DNA from: an uncultured Bacteroidota bacterium
Lineage (GTDB): Bacteria > Bacteroidota > Bacteroidia > Chitinophagales > Chitinophagaceae
Length of the DNA stretch: 18,143 bases
Assembly: GCA_946479535.1 (NCBI GenBank)
Contig: CAMLGP010000005.1
Span: forward strand, 1 to 18,143
Direction: 5' to 3'
The translations under genes were made by a program, and so were the position numbers. The notes under the pieces are model-generated. The model was not told the DNA's origin. It worked only from the letters and a program-made list of their open reading frames with translations, and ran no database searches. Within the stretch, counting starts at the first letter, position 1. The number at the start of each line of letters is the position of its first letter. Below, one piece after another: positions 1 through 7,006 of this stretch.

Positions 1-147
1 TTCGTGTCTCACGAACCACATACCTGTTAATGGTTCGTGAGACACGAACCATGGCAGGAGAAACAAACCATGGCATCAGACATGAACCATGTTTCAGACC
101 CGAACTATGGCATCAGACATGAACCATGGCACAGACACAAACCATAG
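1..147. repeat. Hairpin-headed short tandem repeat element, copy A
   Basis: The window opens inside a hairpin (TTCGTG-TCT-CACGAA, 1-15). After a 14-nt spacer comes its reverse complement, GGTTCGTG-AGA-CACGAACC (32-50). About six degenerate units follow from 37 to about 147, each carrying a GAACCATGG-like core; the first is 21 bp and the rest are 17-19 bp. The layout matches copy B at 3692-3879, so this is a repeated element rather than chance low complexity. The left edge is cut by the window. The array reaches into the 5' extension of the GH13 reading frame. No transposase lies nearby. Its function is unknown. Confidence 0.8.
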
Positions 148-224
148 CGGTGGATTCGCCCGATAACCTGTCTTGTAATCTGGCACATTTTTTTAATATA
201 ATAAGTATACAAAATACCCCTCTT

Positions 225-2054
225 ATGCCCGCCATTAAGACCACCGCGCAGACAACTACTCCTGCACTTTCCATTTCCGGAATGGGGAGCATTCTCCACA
301 ATAAAGGAGTTTTCTTCAGAGTATGGGCGCCTCATGCTCAAAAGATATTTGTGACCGGCGAATTCAATAACTGGACAGATAATGCCAATGAACTGGTCCC
401 TGAAGGAAATGGCTATTGGGCCACCAATGTCAGTGAGGCCAAAGCCGGGCAACAATATAAATATGTACTGCATACGGAACACGGCCTGTTATATAAAACC
501 GATCCTTATTCAAAACAGGTTACGAGTTCTGTTGGCAACTCCATCATTATCGATCCTGCATTTGAATGGTCCAGTGAGGTTTTTCAAATGCCCAACTGGA
601 ATAAACTGGTGATCTATGAATTGCATGTTGGCACCTTCAATAGAATAGATCCATCCAAACCGGGCAATTTTGAAGGCGTGATTGAAAAATTACCGTACCT
701 GAAAGAGTTAGGCATCAATGCAATTGAAATAATGCCACTGGTAGAATTTCCCGGTTCTGTATCATGGGGCTATAATCCCTCTCATCCTTTTGCCATTGAA
801 ACAGACTATGGTGGCGTACAGGGATTCAAGAAACTGGTGAACGAAGCGCATAACCAGGGCATCGCCGTTATTCTGGATATCGTATATAATCATTTTGGTC
901 CCGGCGACCTGGATATCTGGCAATTTGATGGATGGAGTGAGAACGGTGGAGGTGGCATTTATTTTTACCAGGACTGGAAAAAGAAAACTCCCTGGGGAGA
1001 TTCAAGACCTGATTACGGCAGAGCTGAAGTAAGACAATACATACGTGACAATGCATTGATGTGGCTGGAAGAATATCATGTTGATGGCTTGCGCACGGAT
1101 GCCATCGCCTACATACGCAATGTAAACGGTGAAGAAAAGCCTGAAGAAGATATACCTGAAGGATGGACCCTGATGCAATGGATCAATAAAGAGATAAAAG
1201 AAAAATATCCATGGAAGATCACCATTGCAGAAGACCTGAAATGTAATGACTGGATCACAAAACCGATAGATATTGGGGGCGAAGGTTTCAGCACACAATG
1301 GGATGCAGCGTTTGTTCATCCAGTCAGAAATGTAATTACAACTCCGCATGACGAAGACCGGAATTTGATGGAACTGGAAGCTGCCGTACTTGCGCGTTAT
1401 AATGACGATGCATTTGAGCGGGTGATCTATACAGAATCACATGATGAAGTTGCAAATGGTAAATCAAGAGTTCCCGAAGAAATTTCTCCGGAAAACAACA
1501 GTAATTGGTTTGCAAAGAAAAGATCTGTGCTGGGGGCTATTGTAACACTTACATCCCCTGGTATCCCCATGATCTTCCAGGGGCAGGAATTACTGGAAGG
1601 AGGCTATTTTTCCGATACCAGTCCACTTGACTGGTCCAGATTTAAGGATTTCAAAGGCATAAACCGTTTGTTTCGCGATTTGATAAAGCTGCGCACTAAT
1701 GCAACCGGCCTTTCAAAAGGGTTAACCGGGCAGGATACAGAAATTCTCTATACCAATAATGAAGAAAAGATTATAGCCTGGCATCGTTGGGAAGAGAAAG
1801 GTCCCAAAGACAGTGTAGTCATCGTCCTAAACTTTTCAGATCACCAATTCAAAGACGTCATTGTCCCCTTTCCGCAACAGGGACTCTGGAAAATCAGGTT
1901 CAATAGTGACTGGAAAGGATATGATCCGGAATTTGGCAATGAACTTGTGATGGATACCGAAACATTGGATTGTAGTGAAGATAATGAAGAAGGGAAATGC
2001 ATGGCTCGCGTTAACCTTGCTCCTTATAGTGCCGTGATCTATTCAATGGATTAA
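225..2054 (+). CDS. GH13 alpha-glucan branching-type enzyme with N-terminal CBM48
   Basis: This is a 609-residue GH13 protein, probably a cytoplasmic 1,4-alpha-glucan branching enzyme or close relative that acts on glycogen-type glucans. A CBM48-like beta domain (about residues 25-92, GVFFRVWAPHA through QYKYVL) precedes a (beta/alpha)8 barrel. All four GH13 regions are visible: DIVYNHFGPG (about 218-227), GLRTDA with nucleophile D292, TIAED with acid/base E336, and ESHDEV with D407. A C-terminal beta domain closes the protein. No signal peptide is seen. The frame is open back to an ATG at 126, but that part lies in a repeat array and reads unlike the family, so the ATG at 225 (MPAIKTT) was chosen; an ATG at 282 is also possible. 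A malto-oligosyltrehalose trehalohydrolase-like role is an alternative, though no trehalose gene is nearby. GH13 assignment is secure; branching specificity is inferred. Confidence 0.88.
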   Translation: MPAIKTTAQTTTPALSISGMGSILHNKGVFFRVWAPHAQKIFVTGEFNNWTDNANELVPEGNGYWATNVSEAKAGQQYKYVLHTEHGLLYKTDPYSKQVTSSVGNSIIIDPAFEWSSEVFQMPNWNKLVIYELHVGTFNRIDPSKPGNFEGVIEKLPYLKELGINAIEIMPLVEFPGSVSWGYNPSHPFAIETDYGGVQGFKKLVNEAHNQGIAVILDIVYNHFGPGDLDIWQFDGWSENGGGGIYFYQDWKKKTPWGDSRPDYGRAEVRQYIRDNALMWLEEYHVDGLRTDAIAYIRNVNGEEKPEEDIPEGWTLMQWINKEIKEKYPWKITIAEDLKCNDWITKPIDIGGEGFSTQWDAAFVHPVRNVITTPHDEDRNLMELEAAVLARYNDDAFERVIYTESHDEVANGKSRVPEEISPENNSNWFAKKRSVLGAIVTLTSPGIPMIFQGQELLEGGYFSDTSPLDWSRFKDFKGINRLFRDLIKLRTNATGLSKGLTGQDTEILYTNNEEKIIAWHRWEEKGPKDSVVIVLNFSDHQFKDVIVPFPQQGLWKIRFNSDWKGYDPEFGNELVMDTETLDCSEDNEEGKCMARVNLAPYSAVIYSMD

Positions 2055-2067
2055 TTTTAGAGTTATC

Positions 2068-2075
2068 TAATTTTG
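2068..2075 (+). promoter_or_regulatory. TAnnTTTG -7 box for the aldo/keto reductase gene
   Basis: TAATTTTG matches the Bacteroidota -7 consensus exactly and sits only 4 nt before the ATG at 2080. Transcription in this phylum usually starts a few bases after this box, so the transcript should be leaderless or nearly so. No convincing -33 TTG is seen at the usual distance, so the call rests on the -7 box alone. Confidence 0.45.
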
Positions 2076-2079
2076 TAGA

Positions 2080-2976
2080 ATGATAAGACGCAAATTGGGC
2101 AAATCGGCATTGGAAATAAGTGAAGTAAGCTTTGGATGTATGTCGCTGGGTGAAAACGAATCCGAAAATATTTCTCTTCTTCACAAAGCGCTTGAACTGG
2201 GCATTAATTATTTTGATACGGCCGATCTCTACCAGCATGGTAAAAATGAAGAAACCCTTGGCAAAGCATTTAAAGGCAAACGGGATAAGGTGATCATTGC
2301 TTCCAAGGCAGGCAATCAATGGAGGGCAGATGGCAGTGGATGGGACTGGAATCCCCGCAAAGAGTATATTCTTTCATGTGCCGAAAACAGTTTAAAAAGA
2401 TTGCAGACAGACTATATTGATCTTTTCCAGTTACACGGGGGCACTATTGAAGATAATATAGATGAGGCCATCGAAGCCTTTGAAATATTACTCAGGCAGG
2501 GAAAGATCCGTTATTATGGCATATCATCTATTCGCCCCAACGTGATCAGGGAATATGTAAAGCGATCCAATATTGTAAGTGTGATGATGCAGTACAGTTT
2601 ACTGGATCGCAGGCCGGAAGAATCGTGTTTACAACTCTTGCATGATCACGAAATTGGCGTACTGGCAAGAGGATCATTAGCCAAAGGTTTGCTGGCTGGC
2701 AAACCTGCAACCCCTTTTCTCAATTATAGTACAGACCAGGTACATGAAATGGAACAGGCTGTTAAAAGCATTTCAGGAAAAGCGCGTACTGCCGCACAGA
2801 CTGCCATCCATTATGTATTGGCCAATCCTGCGGTTACATCTGCGGTTACAGGAATAAGAACAAGAGAACAACTGGAAGAAGTTGTGGCAACTCCACTCAC
2901 GCAAATATTAACTGAACAGGAACTCCAAACCCTGTCTTTAGTGATTCCTGCAAATCTTTATGATAGCCATCGATGA
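2080..2976 (+). CDS. Aldo/keto reductase
   Basis: A 298-residue NAD(P)H-dependent aldo/keto reductase, cytoplasmic. The N-terminus (RRKLGKSALEISEVSFGCMSLG) is typical of the AKR (beta/alpha)8 barrel. The catalytic tetrad is visible as D46 and Y51 in FDTADLY, K76 in IASKAG and H119 in LFQLHGG. The C-terminal ALAxPxVTSAVTGIRTREQLEE-type segment, which binds the cofactor phosphate in this family, is also present (LANPAVTSAVTGIRT). The substrate cannot be read from the sequence. It lies 25 bp after the GH13 stop on the same strand but has its own -7 box, so it may be transcribed independently. No Shine-Dalgarno sequence is present. The ATG at 2080 is the first in frame and gives a full-length family member. 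Confidence 0.93.
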   Translation: MIRRKLGKSALEISEVSFGCMSLGENESENISLLHKALELGINYFDTADLYQHGKNEETLGKAFKGKRDKVIIASKAGNQWRADGSGWDWNPRKEYILSCAENSLKRLQTDYIDLFQLHGGTIEDNIDEAIEAFEILLRQGKIRYYGISSIRPNVIREYVKRSNIVSVMMQYSLLDRRPEESCLQLLHDHEIGVLARGSLAKGLLAGKPATPFLNYSTDQVHEMEQAVKSISGKARTAAQTAIHYVLANPAVTSAVTGIRTREQLEEVVATPLTQILTEQELQTLSLVIPANLYDSHR

Positions 2977-3071
2977 GTAATTGAGTAAGTTTATATGCCC
3001 CTGGATCAACCCCCGCTCCCTGGAACCAATTGATTCGTTCCCCTTTATTTCCTGACATTAAAAAATTAAGT

Positions 3072-3620
3072 ATGCAAAAATTATTGTTTGTAGCAATGAT
3101 CTCTATTACCATTGCTTTGATTGCCTGCAATTCAGACAAAAAAACTGAAACAGCTGCAACAACTACTGAAACACCTGTAGAAAAACCAAATTATGCTTAC
3201 ACGGCAGAGTACTCTTCTTCATTTGAAATGGGTAAGCCTAAATACAGTGAAACAGTTCTCAAACTTTGGAAAGACTATGATAATGGAGATTTTAGCAGCT
3301 CTGGAAACCTGTTTGCAGATTCAGTTGAAATGTATTTCAGAGATGGAAGTTCCATGCATAATGTAAGAGACAGTATTGTTGGAGGCGCTCAGGCATTTAG
3401 AAATTCTTTCTCCAAAGTAGAAAGCCGTGTTAGTGCATTTTTCCCTGTTCGTGCTACCGATAAAAATGAAGATTGGGTTTGTGTATGGGGAACTGAGGTC
3501 AGCACAACAAAGCAGGGAAAGGTGGATTCAGTGTATTTGCAGGAAATATGGAGATTTAATAAAGATGGAAAAGTGGATTTTATGTCGCAATATGCTCAGG
3601 TAGCAAAACCAATGAAGTAG
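3072..3620 (+). CDS. Lipoprotein with an NTF2/SnoaL-like domain
   Basis: A 182-residue predicted lipoprotein. The signal sequence MQKLLFVAMISITIALIAC ends in a lipobox (L16-I17-A18-C19), giving a mature N-terminal Cys followed by NSDKK. A Thr/Glu-rich tether of about 25 residues follows. The remainder (about 52-175) has the helix-plus-curved-sheet pattern of NTF2/SnoaL-like domains (ETVLKLWKDYDNGDF, ADSVEMYFRDG, WVCVWGTEV, YLQEIWRFNKDGKVDFMSQY). Such domains bind small ligands or work as enzymes; no catalytic set can be assigned here. The start at 3072 was chosen over an in-frame ATG at 3030 because it places the signal peptide at the N-terminus. It is a single-gene unit by spacing, and probably sits in the outer or inner membrane. 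Confidence 0.8.
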   Translation: MQKLLFVAMISITIALIACNSDKKTETAATTTETPVEKPNYAYTAEYSSSFEMGKPKYSETVLKLWKDYDNGDFSSSGNLFADSVEMYFRDGSSMHNVRDSIVGGAQAFRNSFSKVESRVSAFFPVRATDKNEDWVCVWGTEVSTTKQGKVDSVYLQEIWRFNKDGKVDFMSQYAQVAKPMK

Positions 3621-3691
3621 GAAGGTTATGATCTGCCATGGTTGGTTATCAGCATAGTTCATTACCGCCCTGTTTCATTACCGCTACCGCC

Positions 3692-3879
3692 ATGGTTCGT
3701 GTCTCACGAACCATTCTGCCCAATGGCTTGTGTCCTACAAACTATTATGGTTCGTGAGACACGAACCATGGCTGGTGAGACGCGAACCATGGCAGGTGGA
3801 ACACAAACCATGACAGGTGAGACATGAACCACGGCTGGTGAGACGCGAACCATGGCAGGTGGAATATGAACCATGGCGG
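3692..3879. repeat. Hairpin-headed 21-bp tandem repeat element, copy B
   Basis: First hairpin: ATGGTTCGTG-TCT-CACGAACCAT (3692-3714, 10-bp perfect stem). A spacer with a decayed third version (GGCTTGTGTCCTACAAAC, about 3725-3742) follows. Second hairpin: the same arms with an AGA loop (3747-3769). From 3754 to 3879 there are six contiguous units of exactly 21 bp, each starting GTGAGAC or GTGGAA and carrying a GAACCATGG-like core; units 2 and 5 are identical. It lies between the convergent ends of the lipoprotein gene and the yigZ side. Because 21 is a multiple of three, spurious heptapeptide ORFs appear on both strands; they are not real genes. Confidence 0.9.
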
Positions 3880-3900
3880 AGATCAAGCCGCCTAAAAAGG

Positions 3901-3925
3901 AAAAAAGGCTGCCTACTCTGCAGCC
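3901..3925 (-). terminator. Rho-independent terminator (minus strand)
   Basis: Read on the minus strand: GGCTGC stem, 7-nt loop AGAGTAG, GCAGCC, then six T followed by CC. A second, outer pairing (3889-3893 with 3934-3938, CGCCT/AGGCG) could enclose it. It begins about 15 nt after the last stop codon of the broken small reading frame at 3940-4113, so it would end transcription coming from that locus and from ribD-yigZ upstream. Confidence 0.75.
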
Positions 3926-3939
3926 CTTTCTCAAGGCGT

Positions 3940-4113
3940 TTAAAAAAATGTGACGGGTTCAATAAGAGGTTTACCAAAGTGTACGCCTGGTTCGTTCACA
4001 GGGTTGGATTCAAAACGGGTTTGGTTTTTCGGATCATTGGATCCCGATATTTATACCGGGAGGTCTTTCAGGATATTGTTGGGTTTTTCTAGGATGCGTT
4101 TTAGTTTTTTCAT
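3940..4113 (-). pseudogene. Small reading frame of 57 codons broken by one in-frame TAA
   Basis: From the ATG at 4113 the frame reads MKKLKRILEKPNNILKDLPV, then TAA (4051-4053), then continues in the same frame for 36 sense codons (starting ISGSNDPKNQ, ending GKPLIEPVTFF) to TAA at 3940. The part after the stop has balanced, protein-like composition and contains no ATG to restart from. An AT-rich TATATTTT box lies about 17 nt upstream of the ATG, and a terminator follows immediately. I do not recognise the family. It may be a decayed small gene, a true 20-residue peptide, or a sequencing error at the stop codon. The evidence is composition and context only. Confidence 0.35.
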
Positions 4114-4206
4114 GGATATCGATCGCTCAATAAAAATATAAAAGGCTTCGAGGGAAGGAAAAATAAAATAACTTTTCTTTAGAAAACTCGGACAAATGGT
4201 TACGTT

Positions 4207-4246
4207 CCTGCGTGTAAACTGTAGTAAGAACACTTTTACATGCAGG
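4207..4246. other. Imperfect inverted repeat, 12-bp stem
   Basis: CCTGCGTGTAAA (4207-4218) pairs with TTTACATGCAGG (4235-4246), with one mismatch that becomes G-U in one RNA orientation, around a 16-nt loop. It lies between the yigZ stop and the broken small frame on the minus strand. There is no T-tract on either side, so it is not a standard terminator. It could be an RNA hairpin in the operon tail or a site for a dimeric protein. The rest of 4114-4311 shows nothing I can assign. Confidence 0.45.
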
Positions 4247-4311
4247 TAATTCTTCGAAAATAACTTCCAGACCTGCCCCGTCCAACGGACAGACTAACAA
4301 ATAGTTGTGTT

Positions 4312-4944
4312 TTAGGTCATTTTTTTAAGTTCAAGTTCGCCCTTCCGGTCCCTGAGCCGGAATAACACTTCATCAAGTCTTCCTAATGGGATGCCTATTT
4401 TAAGAGAGCAGAATAAATTCATTTCCTCTTCCAGTATGGCGCATTCCGTCTGTTTCAATATCCGCATGATATCATTCATCTGCGTATAATCAAATTGTAA
4501 TTGATAATTCACCAGTACTGGTTTCTGCACCAGTGGAGTAACCTGTAGTGCCAGCGATGACGCTGTTTTATAGGCATTGATAAGACCTGGTACGCCCAAT
4601 AAGGTGCCTCCAAAATATCTAACAACTACAACCAGTACATCTGTTACTTTCTTGCTGTCAATCTGTCCCAGAATGGGCCTTCCTGCTGAACCGGATGGCT
4701 CTCCATCATCGCTTACCCGAAAAGTGGAACCATTAAGCCCTATCCGGTACGCGAAGCAATGGTGAGTAGCTTTTGGATGTTCCTTTTTGATGGCGGCAAG
4801 CTTCTCTTTAAAATCAGCTATGGATGTAATGGGCATAGCAATCGCGATAAATTTACTACCCCTGTCCCTGAACTCTGCAGTGCCCGGCTTTTCAATTGTA
4901 TTATAATACTGTGCCTCCATGAGGTTCTCCGCGGAATTATTCAT
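4312..4944 (-). CDS. YigZ/IMPACT-family protein
   Basis: A 210-residue member of the YigZ (UPF0029/IMPACT) family. The N-terminal IMPACT domain shows RGSKFIA (29-35), KATHHCFAYRIG (58-69), FRVSDDGEPSGSAGRPIL (about 75-92) and VVRYFGGTLLGVPGLINAY (107-125), all family hallmarks. A smaller C-terminal domain of the UPF0029 C-terminal type follows. Bacterial family members are thought to bind nucleic acids or ribosomes, or to have peptidase-related roles; the exact role is unsettled. The ATG at 4944 overlaps the ribD stop by 8 bp (ATGAATAA), which suggests translational coupling. An internal ATG at 4920 is a weaker alternative. Probably cytoplasmic. Confidence 0.9.
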   Translation of the reverse strand: MNNSAENLMEAQYYNTIEKPGTAEFRDRGSKFIAIAMPITSIADFKEKLAAIKKEHPKATHHCFAYRIGLNGSTFRVSDDGEPSGSAGRPILGQIDSKKVTDVLVVVVRYFGGTLLGVPGLINAYKTASSLALQVTPLVQKPVLVNYQLQFDYTQMNDIMRILKQTECAILEEEMNLFCSLKIGIPLGRLDEVLFRLRDRKGELELKKMT

Positions 4945-6019
4945 TTTCTACTGGTCGCTTAAAAATTTCGATAGTATCTGAAAACAGTTTTTGTTCTTCT
5001 ACTTTTATTGCATTGGGAATTGCGGGCGCTTTCAAACCATTGGTGGTATTTGTCAATAATGATTTGTCCCTGTTCTCAATTCGCCTGATCTCATCCCACA
5101 ATCCTTCATCAATAAAGGATTGAAGCAGTTGTGCGCCACCTTCCACCAGCACACTTTGAATTTCCAGGTGATGTAGTGCCTTCAATACCTGGTGTACCAG
5201 GCTTTCATCTTTCGTAACCTGGTAGTACAAAAGATTATCTTCTTCTTCCTGCTTCAGGGTATTGAAAATAATGGTGCGTTCCTTCCGGTCAAATGCTTTC
5301 AGCGAATGCGGCAAACGAAGGTTTAGATCGATGAGCAGTCGCACCGGAGATGGTCCATCCCAGAGCCGTGTTGTAAGCGAAGGGTTATCATACAGTGCCG
5401 TATTAGTACCCACCAGGATCGAAGCCTCTTCACTTCGCCAGCGATGTACGAGCCGGTTGGTATATTCATTACTGATAAGGAGCCGTTTTGAGGCGGCTGG
5501 AACAGGTCCATTTGACTGGAACCCCAAAATTCCACCTGCAGTTTGTGCCCATTTTAATATGATATAGGGACGGTTTTCACCATGAAAGGTGAAGAAGCGC
5601 TTATTCAATTCAATGCATTCATCCTGTAATACTCCGATGATCACATCCACGCCGGCCATTATCAGTTTTTTGATACCTTTTCCATCAACCCGTATATTAA
5701 TATCATGACTGCCGATGACCACCACGGGAATATTATTTTCGATAATAAGATCAGCACAGGGTGGCGTTTTACCGTAATGTGAGCAGGGTTCCAGCGTTAC
5801 ATACATTGTGCTTTTGGAGATCAGATGCCGGTCTTCTTCTTTTACGGAAGCGATGCAATTCACCTCAGCATGTGCCTGTCCATATTGTTTGTGCCATCCT
5901 TCCCCTATTATTCTGCCTTCATGAACCAGTACTGATCCTACCATTGGATTAGGTGCAACGTGACCAGCCCCCAATTTTGCGAGCTGAATACAACGTTGCA
6001 TATATGCCTGGGAACTCAT
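4937..6019 (-). CDS. ribD: Bifunctional riboflavin biosynthesis deaminase/reductase RibD
   Basis: A 360-residue protein for two successive riboflavin steps: deamination of diaminohydroxyphosphoribosylaminopyrimidine, then NADPH-dependent reduction of the ribosyl side chain. The N-terminal deaminase has the zinc site H50-A-E52 and PCSHYGKTPPC (C79, C88). The reductase half starts near residue 150 (RPYIILKWAQT) and includes ILVGTNTALYDNPSLTTR and LVEGGAQLLQSF. The position that is often DG in KxAxSxDG-type reductases reads GG here. The frame extends to a TTG at 6028, but that codon overlaps the -7 box, so the ATG at 6019 (MSSQAYMQRCIQLA) was chosen. First gene of a two-gene unit with yigZ. No FMN riboswitch fits in the short upstream space. 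Confidence 0.95.
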   Translation of the reverse strand: MSSQAYMQRCIQLAKLGAGHVAPNPMVGSVLVHEGRIIGEGWHKQYGQAHAEVNCIASVKEEDRHLISKSTMYVTLEPCSHYGKTPPCADLIIENNIPVVVIGSHDINIRVDGKGIKKLIMAGVDVIIGVLQDECIELNKRFFTFHGENRPYIILKWAQTAGGILGFQSNGPVPAASKRLLISNEYTNRLVHRWRSEEASILVGTNTALYDNPSLTTRLWDGPSPVRLLIDLNLRLPHSLKAFDRKERTIIFNTLKQEEEDNLLYYQVTKDESLVHQVLKALHHLEIQSVLVEGGAQLLQSFIDEGLWDEIRRIENRDKSLLTNTTNGLKAPAIPNAIKVEEQKLFSDTIEIFKRPVENE

Positions 6020-6025
6020 AAACCG

Positions 6026-6033
6026 CAAATGTA
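6026..6033 (-). promoter_or_regulatory. TAnnTTTG -7 box for ribD
   Basis: The minus strand reads TACATTTG, an exact match to the Bacteroidota -7 consensus, with 6 nt between its last base and the ATG at 6019. This predicts a leaderless or nearly leaderless ribD transcript and argues against the TTG start at 6028. No clear -33 TTG is present at 17-23 nt. Confidence 0.5.
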
Positions 6034-6058
6034 AATCAATTAAGTTTGTTGTTTAACA

Positions 6059-6112
6059 GGCCACAGAGAACCACAGAGTCCCGATAGCTATCGGGATTGA
6101 GGGCCGCAGAGA
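6059..6112. repeat. CCACAGAG-type intergenic repeat with 18-bp palindrome
   Basis: GGCCACAGAGAACCACAGAG is followed by the perfect palindrome TCCCGATAGCTATCGGGA (6079-6096) and a degenerate GGGCCGCAGAGA. The same modules (half palindrome AGCTATCGGGA, then CCACAAAGG and CCACAGAG blocks) recur at 8270-8365. It occupies most of the divergent ribD/prmC gap, so it lies upstream of both genes and may affect their expression, but no protein-binding role can be shown. Confidence 0.75.
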
Positions 6113-6121
6113 ATTTTAACT

Positions 6122-6973
6122 ATGACTATTAAAGACGCTACTATTTACAGCACCGGTCAATTAGGCATCCTTTATGAAAAAGGGGAAGCCACTACAATGA
6201 GCGACTGGCTGATCGAGCATTTGACAGGAACTAAAAAAACAGACAGGATCAGTCAGTCAAATAAAGAATTGACTCCTGAACAGGAGGATTTATTGAAAGG
6301 CTATCTTGAAAGACTGCTGCAATATGAACCTATTCAATATGTATTAAATGAAGCCTGGTTTTGCGGGCTCAGATTCTTTGTGGATAAGCATGTATTAATC
6401 CCTCGTCCTGAAACTGAAGAGTTGGTAGAATGGATCATTGCCGGATGCAAATTTCCAATCAGTGAATTAATAATCCTTGAAATTGGATCCGGAAGCGGTT
6501 GCATCCCAATTGCACTAAAAAGAAGATTGGGTAAAGCAGAAGTCTGGAGTTGCGATGTAAGCACGGATGCCCTGGAAATTGCAGAAAAAAATGCAAAGAA
6601 CCTGGGTGTTGAAGTGAATTTCCTGCAAATGGATTTCCTTAGTGAAACAGAAAGAGAGAAATTGCCTGCATTTGATATTATTGTCAGCAATCCACCTTAC
6701 ATCACCTGGCGAGAAAGGTATGGCATGCGTGCAAATGTGCTGGAATATGAGCCAGCCAAAGCATTATTTGTACCCGATAATGATCCCCTGGTATTTTATA
6801 AGGCCATTGCAGATTTTGGAAAGAACCATTTAAAGCCCAATGGATCCATCTATACAGAGATCAATGAAAGTCTTGGCAGCTTAACGCAAAGATTATTTGA
6901 AGAAAATGGATTTATAACGGAACTAAAGAAGGATATAAGTGATAAAGACAGGATGATACGAGCTAAAATCTGA
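6122..6973 (+). CDS. prmC: Release factor glutamine N5-methyltransferase PrmC (HemK)
   Basis: A 283-residue SAM-dependent methyltransferase that methylates the GGQ glutamine of peptide chain release factors RF1/RF2 in the cytoplasm. An N-terminal helical substrate-binding domain (1-85, including EPIQYVLNEAWFCGLRF) leads into a Rossmann-type catalytic domain. Motif I ILEIGSGSGCIPIAL lies at 118-132, the acidic SAM-ribose contact is in WSCDVS, and the diagnostic NPPY is at 190-193. IPRPETEELV (93-102) is also typical. Length matches the family (about 280). Transcribed divergently from ribD across a 102-bp gap filled by a repeat. The ATG at 6122 has no Shine-Dalgarno sequence, as elsewhere here. 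Confidence 0.95.
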   Translation: MTIKDATIYSTGQLGILYEKGEATTMSDWLIEHLTGTKKTDRISQSNKELTPEQEDLLKGYLERLLQYEPIQYVLNEAWFCGLRFFVDKHVLIPRPETEELVEWIIAGCKFPISELIILEIGSGSGCIPIALKRRLGKAEVWSCDVSTDALEIAEKNAKNLGVEVNFLQMDFLSETEREKLPAFDIIVSNPPYITWRERYGMRANVLEYEPAKALFVPDNDPLVFYKAIADFGKNHLKPNGSIYTEINESLGSLTQRLFEENGFITELKKDISDKDRMIRAKI

Positions 6974-6981
6974 TAATTAAT

Positions 6982-7006
6982 GGCTAATAGCTAGCGGCTA
7001 ATAGCT
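6982..7006. repeat. 11-bp direct repeat at the prmC/exbD junction
   Basis: GGCTAATAGCT occurs twice (6982-6992 and 6996-7006) with 3 bp between, filling almost all of the 32-bp gap between the convergent prmC and exbD stops. The repeats contain AGCT/TAGC palindromic parts, so weak hairpins are possible. No terminator is obvious in this gap. Confidence 0.6.

Noticed and set aside
3754..3879. CRISPR-like array
   Set aside because: Units are contiguous with no unique spacers, are only 21 bp, and no cas genes are present.
3642..4141. Plus- and minus-strand ORFs with heptapeptide-like repeats (TMAGETR type) across the 21-bp array
   Set aside because: A 21-bp repeat without stops is open in several frames by arithmetic alone; no start context, no family, and frames change or stop soon after the array.
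6020..6028. TTG start for ribD three codons upstream
   Set aside because: It overlaps the TACATTTG -7 box; the ATG at 6019 fits the family N-terminus.
6020..6121. FMN riboswitch upstream of ribD
   Set aside because: The ribD transcript should start next to its ATG, and no conserved FMN-aptamer segments are seen in the 100-bp gap.
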